Shown one piece after another: positions 52,391 through 61,147 of a stretch of DNA of 64,000 nt. This DNA comes from Bradyrhizobium symbiodeficiens. Lineage in GTDB: Bacteria > Pseudomonadota > Alphaproteobacteria > Rhizobiales > Xanthobacteraceae. Below the pieces are notes generated by a model. That model had not been told where the DNA came from. It was given only the letters and a program-made list of their open reading frames with translations, and ran no database searches. The position numbers and the translations under genes were made by a program. The number at the start of each line of letters is the position of its first letter. Position 1 is the first letter of the stretch. Location: NCBI RefSeq assembly GCF_002266465.3, contig NZ_CP029427.2, positions 4,714,501-4,778,500 of the forward strand. The letters run 5' to 3'.

Positions 52391-53557
52391 TCACTCCACC
52401 CGCGCCAGCACCGCGAGCTTGCGGATGCCCTTGTTGCGGTAGGCGTCGAGGAACGCGTAGTAATCCTTGAACGACACGCAGCCGTTGGAATCGCCGTTCG
52501 GCCCGAGCATGAAGGTGTGGGCAAGCAGGCCGTCGCGGCCGTAGATCGCGCTCTCGCCGCCGACCGGGGTCAGGCGCAACGCGGGCACACCGTGGAACAG
52601 CGCTTCACGCGGCTTCAGCGTGTAGATGTGCGGCGGCGTCACGCCGCGCATGCGCGTGCGCTGGGAGCGCGGATCGTCGAGATTGGAGCCGAGGCCGGAA
52701 TGCGCTTCGAGCTTGGTGCCGTCGGGCAGATACACCGTCTTGGCAGTGATATCGTAGACCGCGGTGTCCCGCTCGTAGGGCGGCGCACCGCCGAACATCG
52801 GGTTCTGCTCCTTCGGCGCGATGGACGCGGTCACGCTGGCATCGGCCGAGGCATAGGCCAGCAGCCCGCCTGACGGCTCGCGCTTGCCCCAGAGTTTTTC
52901 GACCATCGACTGGCGCGGACCGGTGATCGACATCACCGCTGCCTTGGCGCGATCGGCGAACGACTTCTTGGCTTCGGGCGCCGGCACGATCTGCGCCGGA
53001 TCGGCCGAGGCCAGCTGCATCTGGGCATCCGGAGTGCGCTTGGACTTGTCGGCAGCCTTGTCAGTCGCCTTCTCGGCCATCTTGGCCGGGGCCGACGGCT
53101 TCAGCGCTTCCGCGACCCTCGCGATCACGCTCTGCTTCGGCGCGTCTTTAGCCACGGCAACCTGGGTTGCCGGCGCCGCGCTGGCGGCGTTCGATGCCAC
53201 GCCTTGGGTCGCAGCCGCAGCAAAGCGCTCGTTGAACATCTCACGCGAGATCGGGGCGGCGACCTGCAACCGGTCGGGCAGGAGCGCAAAAGCGTCCTTG
53301 ATAGCGTCGCCGGCCTCGCGCAGCGCGACCTTGGGCGCACGCTTGAGCACCGGCGCGTCATAGCCGGTGCTGCCGACGGTCGGATAGACGCTCGCGCCAA
53401 AGACGTTGCTGTAGATGGTCCAGCCGGCGCCCATCACGACGCAGCCGACGGCCGCGGCGCCGAGCCAATTGGTCGTTGTCATTTTCCGGGAAGAATTCCG
53501 AAGAGAATTCTTAGACTTCCGTGCCGCGTTACTCTGCGCAGCGATACTCGTACTCAT
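52391..53557 (-). CDS. tlde1/DUF2778-type L,D-transpeptidase with membrane anchor
   Basis: A 388-residue protein. A basic N-terminus and one membrane span (about 26-45, WLGAAAVGCVVMGAGW) are followed by a long Ala/Lys-rich linker. The C-terminal DUF2778 (tlde1) domain has YDITAKTVYLPDGTKLEAHSG, then GVTPPHIYTL and the catalytic His347 (AHTFML) and Cys360 (SNGCVSF). Tlde1 enzymes are L,D-carboxypeptidase or transpeptidase toxins or wall-modifying proteins. The single membrane anchor argues for a housekeeping wall role in the periplasm. A start at 53482 is also possible; the one at 53557 has AAGGCGA upstream. Confidence 0.87.
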   Translation of the reverse strand: MSTSIAAQSNAARKSKNSLRNSSRKMTTTNWLGAAAVGCVVMGAGWTIYSNVFGASVYPTVGSTGYDAPVLKRAPKVALREAGDAIKDAFALLPDRLQVAAPISREMFNERFAAAATQGVASNAASAAPATQVAVAKDAPKQSVIARVAEALKPSAPAKMAEKATDKAADKSKRTPDAQMQLASADPAQIVPAPEAKKSFADRAKAAVMSITGPRQSMVEKLWGKREPSGGLLAYASADASVTASIAPKEQNPMFGGAPPYERDTAVYDITAKTVYLPDGTKLEAHSGLGSNLDDPRSQRTRMRGVTPPHIYTLKPREALFHGVPALRLTPVGGESAIYGRDGLLAHTFMLGPNGDSNGCVSFKDYYAFLDAYRNKGIRKLAVLARVE

Positions 53558-54136
53558 TCGCCTTGCGTCCAGGACGGTGTCACTCAGTCCCCCTTCAAAG
53601 TGCCGCTGGTCACGATCCGGGAACAGCATTTCGCAGAGGGTCGGAGCGTCATTAAGGCGACTTTTAGTTAAATGCGGATTAAGTTCGGGCAGATGTGGGG
53701 CAACTCCCCAAGTCGTCCCATTTCGAGAAAAAAGCCCGCGGAACTACGGACTTAGTCGGGTCTGTTAACTATAATTCTCGGCAGGATCGGCGCAGCGAGC
53801 AGGCTCCTCCGGTCACCTCTCCAAGGCCACCCAACCAAGTCGTTTTCGTGGCCTTCGACACCTGGAAGATAGCGGGGAAGCGTTGCGCGAGGCTGGTGCA
53901 TTGCCCTTCCCAACAGCGCGAGTGACACAAGCGAGGGAGGCAAGGTCACGCACATCACACAGCGCGTTCGGACGCTCACACTTGCGCCCCTGACCGAAAG
54001 TTGATCGCACCTCTCTGGAAAAGGCCGGGGCGAGAAAATAGCTAGTGGAGCGGCACTTTTCAGCAGCCTCTGCGTGTGATACGGTACCGTATCAACATCG
54101 CCTTGAACTGTGCCGGGCATGCAAACGGAGGCTGGC
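53558..54136. other. Long intergenic gap, mostly without recognisable content
   Basis: A 579-bp gap between the L,D-transpeptidase and FecR genes. Bases 53650-53780 are less GC-rich and contain a short hairpin (TGGGGCAACTCCCCA at 53695). The only strong feature is the 18-bp palindrome at 54077-54094. Open frames here on both strands have poor composition and no ribosome binding sites. Confidence 0.5.
54077..54094. promoter_or_regulatory. Perfect 18-bp palindrome, probable operator
   Basis: TGATACGGTACCGTATCA is a perfect palindrome 43 bp upstream of the FecR-domain gene start. Its size, perfect symmetry and placement fit a dimeric repressor of the TetR type. No regulator gene is adjacent. 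Confidence 0.6.
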
Positions 54137-54652
54137 ATGAGAAGGTTCGCGCGCGCCGGATGTTTTGCTCTGGCATGGTCGTTGTTGATTGGAACGGTCG
54201 CGCAGCCTGCCAATGCAGCTTGCACATCGTCGGCCTCGGCCGCGGGCACGCAGACCTGGCGCTGCGACAACGGCATCACCATCGTCGCAGAAAACGGCGC
54301 CAGATTTGAACTAAAGGACGCCAACCGCGACGGACATATTGACTCCGTCGAGTTGAGCAGCAAAGCCCTGCTGGTCGAAGTGCCCAGGAAGCCGGGCGGG
54401 AACCCGTTCAAGGTGCTGACGCCGCAGGCGATTGCAGCGGTGCGCGGCACCAGATGGGCCGTCGATGTCGCTGAGGCCAAGACCTCCGTCTTCGTCGCCG
54501 ACGGTCGCGTCGGCGTCAGCCGCAGGGCGCGTGGGCGCGGCGTCGTGCTGGGCCCCGGCGAAGGCGTCGACGTGGAAGCGACCGGGCCCTTGACGGTGAA
54601 GCAGTGGGGCCAGCCGCGCATCGACGCTCTCATGGCAAGACTTGGCCAATAA
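54137..54652 (+). CDS. FecR domain-containing exported protein
   Basis: A 171-residue protein with a signal peptide ending near residue 28 (AQPANAA). The mature part has the FecR beta-structure: NGITIVAENGARFELKDANRDGHIDSV and VLTPQAIAAVRGTRWAVDV, then ADGRVGVS. Unlike sigma-regulating FecR it lacks the cytoplasmic and transmembrane N-terminal parts and there is no sigma factor nearby; this FecR-only type is often found beside CHASE2 cyclases. The ATG at 54137 is supported by ACGGAGG 5 bp upstream. Its stop codon lies in the first copy of a 14-bp tandem repeat. Confidence 0.88.
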   Translation: MRRFARAGCFALAWSLLIGTVAQPANAACTSSASAAGTQTWRCDNGITIVAENGARFELKDANRDGHIDSVELSSKALLVEVPRKPGGNPFKVLTPQAIAAVRGTRWAVDVAEAKTSVFVADGRVGVSRRARGRGVVLGPGEGVDVEATGPLTVKQWGQPRIDALMARLGQ

Positions 54653-54694
54653 GACTTGGTCAATAGGGCTTGGTCGATGAGACTTGGTCAATAG
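54639..54694. repeat. 14-bp tandem repeat, four copies
   Basis: GACTTGGCCAATAA, GACTTGGTCAATAG, GGCTTGGTCGATGA and GACTTGGTCAATAG run head to tail from 54639 to 54694. The first copy contains the last codons (Arg-Leu-Gly-Gln) and stop of the FecR gene; the rest fill the gap to the cyclase gene. Confidence 0.95.
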
Positions 54695-54731
54695 ACCGCG
54701 GCCCGCAGGCCCCGACGAAAAAGAAGACGTA

Positions 54732-56618
54732 ATGACGAGACGCGTTCAGATCCTGGCGGCACTCGCTCTCACCGCGCTGTGGGGCGCGGGCATCTATGCC
54801 GCGCACGCAGGCGGCCATCTCCGCTTTCTCGACCGTCTGGAAGCAACGCTGACCGATTGGCGGACCCAGGTCCGCGGCGTGCAGCGTCCGCCCGATCTCG
54901 TCACCATCGTCGCGATTGATGACACCGTGGTGAAGCGCGGCGGCAGCTATCCGCTGCCGCGCGCCGATCTCGCCCGCGTCGTCGACACCATCGTGCAATT
55001 CAAGCCGAAGGTCGTCGCGATCGATCTTCTGCTGGTCGACCGCAGCGCGGCGATCGGCGACGCCACGCTGGCCAACACGCTCGCCACCGGCCCCATGGTG
55101 CTCGCCGCCGCGGCGATCTTCCCCTCCGCCAGCGAGACCGTGGAGGCCGGCAGCGCAGGTCCCCTCGCCGTGCTGCCGCAAGCCGAACGTTTCCTGCTGC
55201 CGCTGCCTGCGTTCGCCGATCACGCCGAGGTCGGCATCGTCAATGTCGCGACGGGACAATCGGGCTCGCCGCTCTCGGTGCCGATGCTGTTCCGGACCCG
55301 CGACAAAGTCGAACTGTCGTTCCCGTTGCGCGTCGCAACGCGCGCGCTCGACAAGCCGCTGACGATCGCGCCCGATCATCTCATGCTCGGCGACCGCACC
55401 GTGCCGACCGATACCGACTTCGCGCTGCCGATCACCTATTACGGCCCGCGCCGCACCATCCGCACCGTCAGCGCGCAGAGCGTCTTTGACGGCACGCTCA
55501 ATCGCTCGGCGATCGAGAACCGGATCGTCGTGATCGGCGCCTCGGTCGCAGGCGGAGGCGATTTCTATCCCACACCGTTCGATTCCCTGATGCCCGGCGT
55601 CGAGGTCGTCTCGACCGCGATCACTCATCTGGTCGCCGGCGACGGCATCGTGCGCGACCACAGGGTCCGTATCGCCGACGCGTTTGCTGCGATCCTGCTG
55701 CCGATGCTGCTGGTCGGCTTGCTGGCGTGGCGGCGCAGCGCACTCGGCATCATGGCCGCAGCCACTGTGATGATCGCCTGGGCCGGTCTCAATGCGTTCG
55801 CGTTCACGCATGGCGTTTGGTTGAATGCGGCAACCACGCTCGCCGCCGCGGTGCCGCCGGTTGCGATCTTTGCCGGTGTGCAGCTGTGGGCCGGAGGCCG
55901 CCGAACGCAATATCTCGCCGCCAAGAGCAGGTCTCTCGCGCAATTCCAGGCACCGGCCGTGCAGGAATGGCTGGCGCGCGATCCGAACTTCCTGTCCAAA
56001 CCGGTCCGGCAAGACGCCGCAATCGTCTTCATCGATCTCTCCGGTTTCACGTCGTTAAGCGAACGGATCGATCCGGATGCGCTTCAAGAAATCCTGCAGG
56101 CGTTTCACGCGCTGATCGACAAGGTCGCAGTCGCTTGCGGCGGCATGATCACCGGCTTTCTCGGCGACGGCGCCATGATCCTGTTCGGTCTGCCGGCTGC
56201 GATGCCCGATGATGCCGCGCGCGCGCTCAAATGCGCCATCGACCTGCATCGCGGCGTCGAACACTGGATTGCCTCGCTGCCGTCAGCGATCGGCGGTCAG
56301 CTCGGCTTCAAGATCGGCGCGCATTTCGGCGAGATCGTCGCCTCCCGCCTCGGCGAAAGCCATCAGCACATCACCGCGACCGGTGACACCGTCAACGTCG
56401 CGAGCCGGCTGATGGAAGTCGCCGTCCAGAACGATGCACGGCTCGCCCTGAGCAATACGCTGCTGGATACGGCCGACTTCCACGGGGCTCCCGACGGCGT
56501 TCTGTCAGGCCCCCTGCTCGCCCGGATCCGTGGCCGCTCCGGCGTCGTGACCGTGTGGTTCTGGCGCGACCGGGACGGACCGAGCCAGGCCGCGGCCAGG
56601 GCCGAGATGATCGATTAA
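54732..56618 (+). CDS. CHASE2 sensor domain adenylate/guanylate cyclase
   Basis: A 628-residue membrane signalling protein. One N-terminal span is followed by an extracytoplasmic CHASE2 domain (about 30-300; VAIDDTVVKRGGSYPLPRADLARVV, PKVVAIDLLLVD), then three spans and a class III cyclase domain (about 420-600). The two metal-binding aspartates are present (FIDLSGFTSLSERID and GFLGDGAMILFG), as is the substrate region KIGAHFGEIVASRLGESHQH and ATGDTVNVASRL. It makes cAMP, or possibly cGMP, in response to an unknown periplasmic cue. It is 79 bp downstream of the FecR gene and likely cotranscribed. Confidence 0.92.
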   Translation: MTRRVQILAALALTALWGAGIYAAHAGGHLRFLDRLEATLTDWRTQVRGVQRPPDLVTIVAIDDTVVKRGGSYPLPRADLARVVDTIVQFKPKVVAIDLLLVDRSAAIGDATLANTLATGPMVLAAAAIFPSASETVEAGSAGPLAVLPQAERFLLPLPAFADHAEVGIVNVATGQSGSPLSVPMLFRTRDKVELSFPLRVATRALDKPLTIAPDHLMLGDRTVPTDTDFALPITYYGPRRTIRTVSAQSVFDGTLNRSAIENRIVVIGASVAGGGDFYPTPFDSLMPGVEVVSTAITHLVAGDGIVRDHRVRIADAFAAILLPMLLVGLLAWRRSALGIMAAATVMIAWAGLNAFAFTHGVWLNAATTLAAAVPPVAIFAGVQLWAGGRRTQYLAAKSRSLAQFQAPAVQEWLARDPNFLSKPVRQDAAIVFIDLSGFTSLSERIDPDALQEILQAFHALIDKVAVACGGMITGFLGDGAMILFGLPAAMPDDAARALKCAIDLHRGVEHWIASLPSAIGGQLGFKIGAHFGEIVASRLGESHQHITATGDTVNVASRLMEVAVQNDARLALSNTLLDTADFHGAPDGVLSGPLLARIRGRSGVVTVWFWRDRDGPSQAAARAEMID

Positions 56619-56623
56619 GGCCG

Positions 56624-58120
56624 CTACCTTGCTTCCGGCGGCGGCGAGCGGTCCAGCACGTCGCCCTTGGCGTTCTCCAGCAGATCGACGCCGTAGGTCT
56701 CGACCACGAGCGGGCCGCGCTTGCGCTGCAATTGCGCGACCTGCGTGACTTTCGCAAATAGGTCGTCGAGGACGGGATGACCGTCCGGACGCAGTTCGTC
56801 GACATAGAGCAGCTTGCCCGCAAGCAGCTTTGGATCGGGCTCGCGCATGTTGACCCAGCGGATGCGCTGGTTCTGCTGCACCACGCAGGTGCCGGGCGGC
56901 AAGTAGAAGGCGAGCCAACCCGTAGTGCCATAGTCCTGCGCGAGCACGCAGGTCGCGCCATAGCGCGCGCGCATGGCTTCGATTCCCGCGGCGAGTTCGC
57001 GCCAACCGACGCCGACGCTGCGCACGGTGGCATCACGGCGATATCCCGAGAGCCAGCCGGTGTTGGCTTGCACGATCAGCGCCGCAAACATCACGATGCC
57101 GACAGGCGCGGCCCAGCGCAGGCAGAAATCCACCAGGCGCCGCGCACGCGGCTTCCACTGCGCAAGGTTCGCGGCGGCCGCAGCGGCAACAACGAAGGGC
57201 GGATAGACCGGCGCGAACCAGTTGGCCTCGACGCGGGCATGCAGCGAATGCCAGACGAAATAGGCGACGATGGTCCAGAACATCGTCTCGATCAGCACGC
57301 GCGAGGCCAGGGCGCCGGCGCGTTGCCAGGTCAGCGCGTGCAGGCCCATCGCACCGAGGATGAAGACAAGCGGCGTTGCGAACGCGATCTGGGTCGGGAT
57401 CAGCTCGGCGATGAAGACGGGACGGAAGTCCTCGATCTTCGCGCGCCCGAGCTGCTTTGCGAACGAGACCCATTGGTGATCCGCATTCCAGAGGATCACC
57501 GGCGAGAACAGCGCCAACGCAACGAACCCGCCGAGATAGGGCCATGGCGAGAGAAACCAGCGACGCAGCTTCGGCACGCAAGCGAGCCAGATCAGGATGC
57601 CGGCGCCAAAGAACATCGCCGTGTATTTCGACAGCAGCGCCGCCCCGACGGCCGCACCGACCGCGAGCCACCAGACGCCGCGGCCGGTCTCCAGTACTTT
57701 TGCGAGGAAGAACAGCACGAAGCTGGATGCGACCAGAAGCGGCGCATCCGGCGTCACGATCAGCGTGCCGACGGAGGCCATCATGGTCACGTTGAGCAGG
57801 ATCGCGCTGGTCGCCGCCACGCGCGCGCCGCCGAACAGAATCGCGGCAGAGCGATAGACCGCATAGCTCATCGGCAGCGCCAGCAGGACCGAAACGAGCC
57901 GGACGCCGAACTCGGTATTCCCGGCGATCATGGTGCCGGCGCGGATCACGTAGGCGACCATCGGCGGATGGTCGTAATAGCCCCCGGCGAGGTTGTTCGA
58001 CCACATCCAGTAATAGGCTTCGTCGAAAGTGATCGGCGTGAACGCGGCCGCAACGAGGCGCAGGCCGACCAGCGCCAGAATCAAAAGCGCGGTGTTGCGG
58101 ACGATCCGCGCGTCAGCCAT
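56624..58120 (-). CDS. GT39/ArnT-like polytopic membrane glycosyltransferase
   Basis: A 498-residue protein with about ten membrane spans. The first periplasmic loop has TPITFDEAYYWMWSNNLAGGYYDHPPMVAYV, containing the Asp-Glu dyad of the GT-C superfamily (PMT, ArnT). A soluble C-terminal region of about 130 residues follows (RDATVRSVGVGWRELAAGIE). It probably transfers a sugar from a polyprenyl phosphate to a lipid or surface glycan. It starts 6 bp after the stop of the GT2-GtrA gene, and the two likely form one operon and one pathway: the GT2 makes the lipid-linked sugar and this enzyme uses it. Confidence 0.88.
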   Translation of the reverse strand: MADARIVRNTALLILALVGLRLVAAAFTPITFDEAYYWMWSNNLAGGYYDHPPMVAYVIRAGTMIAGNTEFGVRLVSVLLALPMSYAVYRSAAILFGGARVAATSAILLNVTMMASVGTLIVTPDAPLLVASSFVLFFLAKVLETGRGVWWLAVGAAVGAALLSKYTAMFFGAGILIWLACVPKLRRWFLSPWPYLGGFVALALFSPVILWNADHQWVSFAKQLGRAKIEDFRPVFIAELIPTQIAFATPLVFILGAMGLHALTWQRAGALASRVLIETMFWTIVAYFVWHSLHARVEANWFAPVYPPFVVAAAAAANLAQWKPRARRLVDFCLRWAAPVGIVMFAALIVQANTGWLSGYRRDATVRSVGVGWRELAAGIEAMRARYGATCVLAQDYGTTGWLAFYLPPGTCVVQQNQRIRWVNMREPDPKLLAGKLLYVDELRPDGHPVLDDLFAKVTQVAQLQRKRGPLVVETYGVDLLENAKGDVLDRSPPPEAR

Positions 58121-58126
58121 ATCGCG

Positions 58127-59260
58127 CTATTTCTTGCGCCAGACGAACAGGCCTGACATCGCGTAGTTCCACACCACGCCCATCAGCGCTCCCGCCATGC
58201 CGGCCAGCCACCAGATCGGCTCCTGGTCGTACACCGAGAAGGCGACGCCGACATTGGCGAGCAGGCCGACGCTGCACACGATGTAGAAAGCGATGAGGCC
58301 GCGCAGCAGCGCAAAGCCCTTCAGCCGCTGGTCGCGATAGGTGAGGAAGTTGTTGAGGATGAAATTGCTGGTCATGGCGACGATCGCGCCGGCGGCCTGC
58401 GCTTCCGGGAACGGCGCCTTGAACAGCCGAAGTCCGATGAACAGCGTGGTGAGATGCACCACGAGGCCGATGCCGCCGACCATCGCGAACAGGATGAAGC
58501 GCAGCGAGACGATGTCGTTGCTCAGCTTGGCCAGCACGAGGCCGAGGAAGTCGAGCGCGACCATGGAATCGAGCTTGCTCTCGCCGTGCTGGCGGGCGCC
58601 GAAAGTGTAGGGAATCTCGACGGCCCGCAAGCCGCCGTGCGCGGACGCGACGACGTCGAGCAGGATCTTGAAGCCGTGCACGGATAGCTTCGGCGCGAGC
58701 TGCTCGAAACGATCGCGGCGGATCATGAAGAAGCCGCTCATGGGATCGGCGATCTCGACCCGTAGCATCTTCCTCGCGAACTCGGTCGCCAGCGCGCTGG
58801 CGCCGGCGCGCTGCTTGTTGAAGCCCTCGGTCTTGTAGCCCTCGATGTAGCGGCTGCCCACCACGAGGTCAGCCTCGTCGCTTGCGAGCAGCAACAGCAT
58901 TTTCGGCAGTTGCGTCTCGTCGTGCTGGAGGTCGGCGTCGATCACGGCCACATAGGGCGCGCTGGAGGCCAGGATGCCCTCGATGCAGGCACCCGACAGG
59001 CCGCGGCGGCCGATGCGGCGGATACAGCGCACGCGGCTGTCCTGCTGCGCCAGCGCGCGCACGACGTCCCAGGTGCCATCGGGCGAATTGTCGTCGACGA
59101 ACACGACCTCCCAGGCGACGTTGGCGAGTGTCGCCTCCAGCCGCCGATACAGCACAGCGACATTGTCGCGCTCGTTGAAGGTCGGGACGATGACCGACAG
59201 TTCCGGCCCTTCGAGAGCCTGCAGCTGATTGTCGGAGCCCGGTCTGATCGCTTCATTCAT
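58127..59260 (-). CDS. Dolichyl-phosphate-mannose-synthase-like GT2 fused to a GtrA domain
   Basis: A 377-residue protein. The first 240 residues are a DPM1-type GT2 (LSVIVPTFNERDNV, VFVDDNSPDGTWD, and the metal-binding DADLQHDE near 113). The C-terminal 120 residues form a four-span GtrA-like domain (FILFAMVGGIGLVVHLTTLF), found in flippases or membrane anchors for undecaprenyl-phosphate sugars. The gene makes a lipid-linked sugar and probably helps present it to the other side. It is the first gene of the pair with the GT39 enzyme. Confidence 0.92.
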   Translation of the reverse strand: MNEAIRPGSDNQLQALEGPELSVIVPTFNERDNVAVLYRRLEATLANVAWEVVFVDDNSPDGTWDVVRALAQQDSRVRCIRRIGRRGLSGACIEGILASSAPYVAVIDADLQHDETQLPKMLLLLASDEADLVVGSRYIEGYKTEGFNKQRAGASALATEFARKMLRVEIADPMSGFFMIRRDRFEQLAPKLSVHGFKILLDVVASAHGGLRAVEIPYTFGARQHGESKLDSMVALDFLGLVLAKLSNDIVSLRFILFAMVGGIGLVVHLTTLFIGLRLFKAPFPEAQAAGAIVAMTSNFILNNFLTYRDQRLKGFALLRGLIAFYIVCSVGLLANVGVAFSVYDQEPIWWLAGMAGALMGVVWNYAMSGLFVWRKK

Positions 59261-59502
59261 GACGGCAGCGTATATCCGCCGCGTCCTGCGCTGCCAAGCC
59301 GGAGGTTCTGTGGGGAATGCCCCAAAAGGGACCCTAAAATGCCAACGACCCCGGAACGGCGGGCTGCGCGTACATCCGGCGCAAGCCTTAAGCTATTCCA
59401 AGGTCGTTCCAGCGCCGGAGTTTTCGCTCAACGTCGCCGTTAAAGGCTAGATAGGAATGACAGGATCGCTTCGCAAGGGACGAAAACGACGATTTTTGTG
59501 CC

Positions 59503-59706
59503 TTATTGGTTCGGCACTTCCCGGATAATCGGCCCGCGCGGCGCAGGCGCGGCGGGGGCGGCGGGTGCCGCAGCCGGAGCCGGCTCGACTTTCGCCGGTT
59601 TGGGCGGCTTGCCGTACTGGCCGATCGGCCCGAACACGACAGCGACCGCAAGCACGACCGCGGCAACGATCGCGCCGAAAATGCCCCCTACCGACTCAGA
59701 CGCCAT
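59503..59706 (-). CDS. Small membrane protein with Pro/Ala-rich tail
   Basis: A 67-residue protein with a single membrane span (about 6-26, VGGIFGAIVAAVVLAVAVVFG) and a Pro-Ala-rich C-terminal tail ending IIREVPNQ. It is likely inner-membrane anchored. No family is recognised; similar small proteins are common in Bradyrhizobium. The coding frame is supported by composition and by lying alone in a gap, but not by motifs. Confidence 0.6.
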   Translation of the reverse strand: MASESVGGIFGAIVAAVVLAVAVVFGPIGQYGKPPKPAKVEPAPAAAPAAPAAPAPRGPIIREVPNQ

Positions 59707-59819
59707 GGAAACCCATCCCTGTTCCAGATAGGCCTCCTGATATCACGGATGCGCGCTGAGCCGGAAGGGCGCCGGGCGCCGAATGAGGCGGCGCAGGCGT
59801 CTTCCCTGCTCGCCACTCG

Positions 59820-60200
59820 CTATTTCGCCGGCGGCCTCTGCTTGACGAAGGCCGTCACGATGTCCTTCTGCGCGGCCTCCACCGCCCTGTTCGCGGTGGC
59901 GAGATGGGCGCCGGCATCGATATCGGGATATTGCGTGGTGAGATAGTCGAGCAGCGCCACCCGGTAATATTGCCGCTCCGACGGACAGGCGCCGGCGACC
60001 GAGCGGCCAAAATCCTGTTGCGACATTCCCTGATTGCTGTCGCGCGAATATTCCCGCGCCAGGCAATGCCAGTAATCGTCGCGGCCCTGCATGGCAAGCT
60101 TCTGCGCGCCCTTCGCATCGTCGTCATCCGCCATGATCGGAGATATCATGGCAGCAGATGTCATCATGACGAGCGCCGCCCCCACCATCAGCATCCGCAT
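59820..60200 (-). CDS. Small exported protein, unknown function
   Basis: A 126-residue protein with a signal peptide (MRMLMVGAALVMMTSAAMISPIMA) and an acidic start to the mature part (DDDDAKGAQ). The rest is helical with two Cys residues (WHCLAREY and GACPSERQYY) that could form a disulfide. A strong RBS, GGAGAAAAAG, precedes the ATG at 60200. Not assigned to any family. Confidence 0.75.
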   Translation of the reverse strand: MRMLMVGAALVMMTSAAMISPIMADDDDAKGAQKLAMQGRDDYWHCLAREYSRDSNQGMSQQDFGRSVAGACPSERQYYRVALLDYLTTQYPDIDAGAHLATANRAVEAAQKDIVTAFVKQRPPAK

Positions 60201-60302
60201 CTTTTTCTCCTTTATCGCAGATCCCGTGGCAACCTTAGACCGGACGCAGCAACTGGCCAATCACAACTGGTTTGATTAGGATGACGCATCCCCTCCACGT
60301 CG

Positions 60303-61139
60303 ATGCGAGATCCTTCCGTGGCCAAAGCAAAAACCGCGTCCAAGAAATCAGGCAACATCTTCATCGGCATCGGCGGCTGGACCTTCGAGCCCTGGCGCGG
60401 CGTGTTCTATCCGGAGAAGCTGACGCAGGCGAAGGAGCTGTCCTACGCGGCCTCGAAGCTGACCTCGATCGAGATCAACGGCACCTATTACGGCTCGCAG
60501 AAGCCGGAGAGCTTTCGCAAATGGGCGAGCGAGGTGCCCGACGGCTTCGTGTTCTCGGTGAAGGGACCGCGCTTCGCCACCAACCGGCGGGTGCTGGCGG
60601 AAGCGGGCGATTCCATCAAACGGTTCTATGATTCAGGCGTGCTGGAACTCGGCGACCATCTCGGGCCGGTACTGTGGCAGTTCGCGCCGACCAAGAAGTT
60701 CGACGGCGCCGATTTCGGCAAGTTCCTCGAGCTGTTGCCGCGCAAGCTCGAGGGACGCGCGTTGCGCCATGTCGTCGAGGTCCGCCACGACAGCTTTTGC
60801 GCGCCGGACTTCGTGGCGCTGATCCGCGAGTTCGAGACGCCCGTGGTGTTCGCCGAACACGGCAAATATCCGGCGATTGCCGATGTCGCCGGCGATTTCG
60901 TCTATGCCCGGCTGCAGAAGGGCAATGACGATATCAAGACCTGCTACCCGCCGAAGCAGCTCGATGCCTGGGCCGAGCGTCTTCAGGCCTGGGCTTCTGG
61001 CGGTGAACCGGAGGACCTGCCCAAAGTCGACAAGGCCAAGCCGAAGAAAGAGCCGCGCGACGTGTTCGCCTATGTCATCCACGAAGGCAAGGTGCGCGCC
61101 CCCGCCGGCGCCATGGAATTGATTGCAAGGGTGAACTGA
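60303..61139 (+). CDS. DUF72 domain protein
   Basis: A 278-residue TIM-barrel-like DUF72 protein. Conserved segments are IFIGIGGWTFEPWRGVFYPE, SIEINGTYYGSQKPESFRKWA and EVRHDSFCAPDF. The Glu-Ile-Asn and Glu-Val-Arg-His phrases are typical for the family, whose activity is unknown but may involve nucleic acids or sugars. The ATG at 60303 has a moderate RBS; GTG at 60318 is an alternative start. It is followed 8 bp later by a DUF488 gene, a common pairing. Confidence 0.92.
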   Translation: MRDPSVAKAKTASKKSGNIFIGIGGWTFEPWRGVFYPEKLTQAKELSYAASKLTSIEINGTYYGSQKPESFRKWASEVPDGFVFSVKGPRFATNRRVLAEAGDSIKRFYDSGVLELGDHLGPVLWQFAPTKKFDGADFGKFLELLPRKLEGRALRHVVEVRHDSFCAPDFVALIREFETPVVFAEHGKYPAIADVAGDFVYARLQKGNDDIKTCYPPKQLDAWAERLQAWASGGEPEDLPKVDKAKPKKEPRDVFAYVIHEGKVRAPAGAMELIARVN

Positions 61140-61147
61140 GGTGGGCC

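Noticed and set aside
53752..54663. 303-residue minus-strand open frame over the FecR gene and gap
   Set aside because: Mostly antisense to the FecR gene, whose signal peptide, ribosome binding site and domain are clear.
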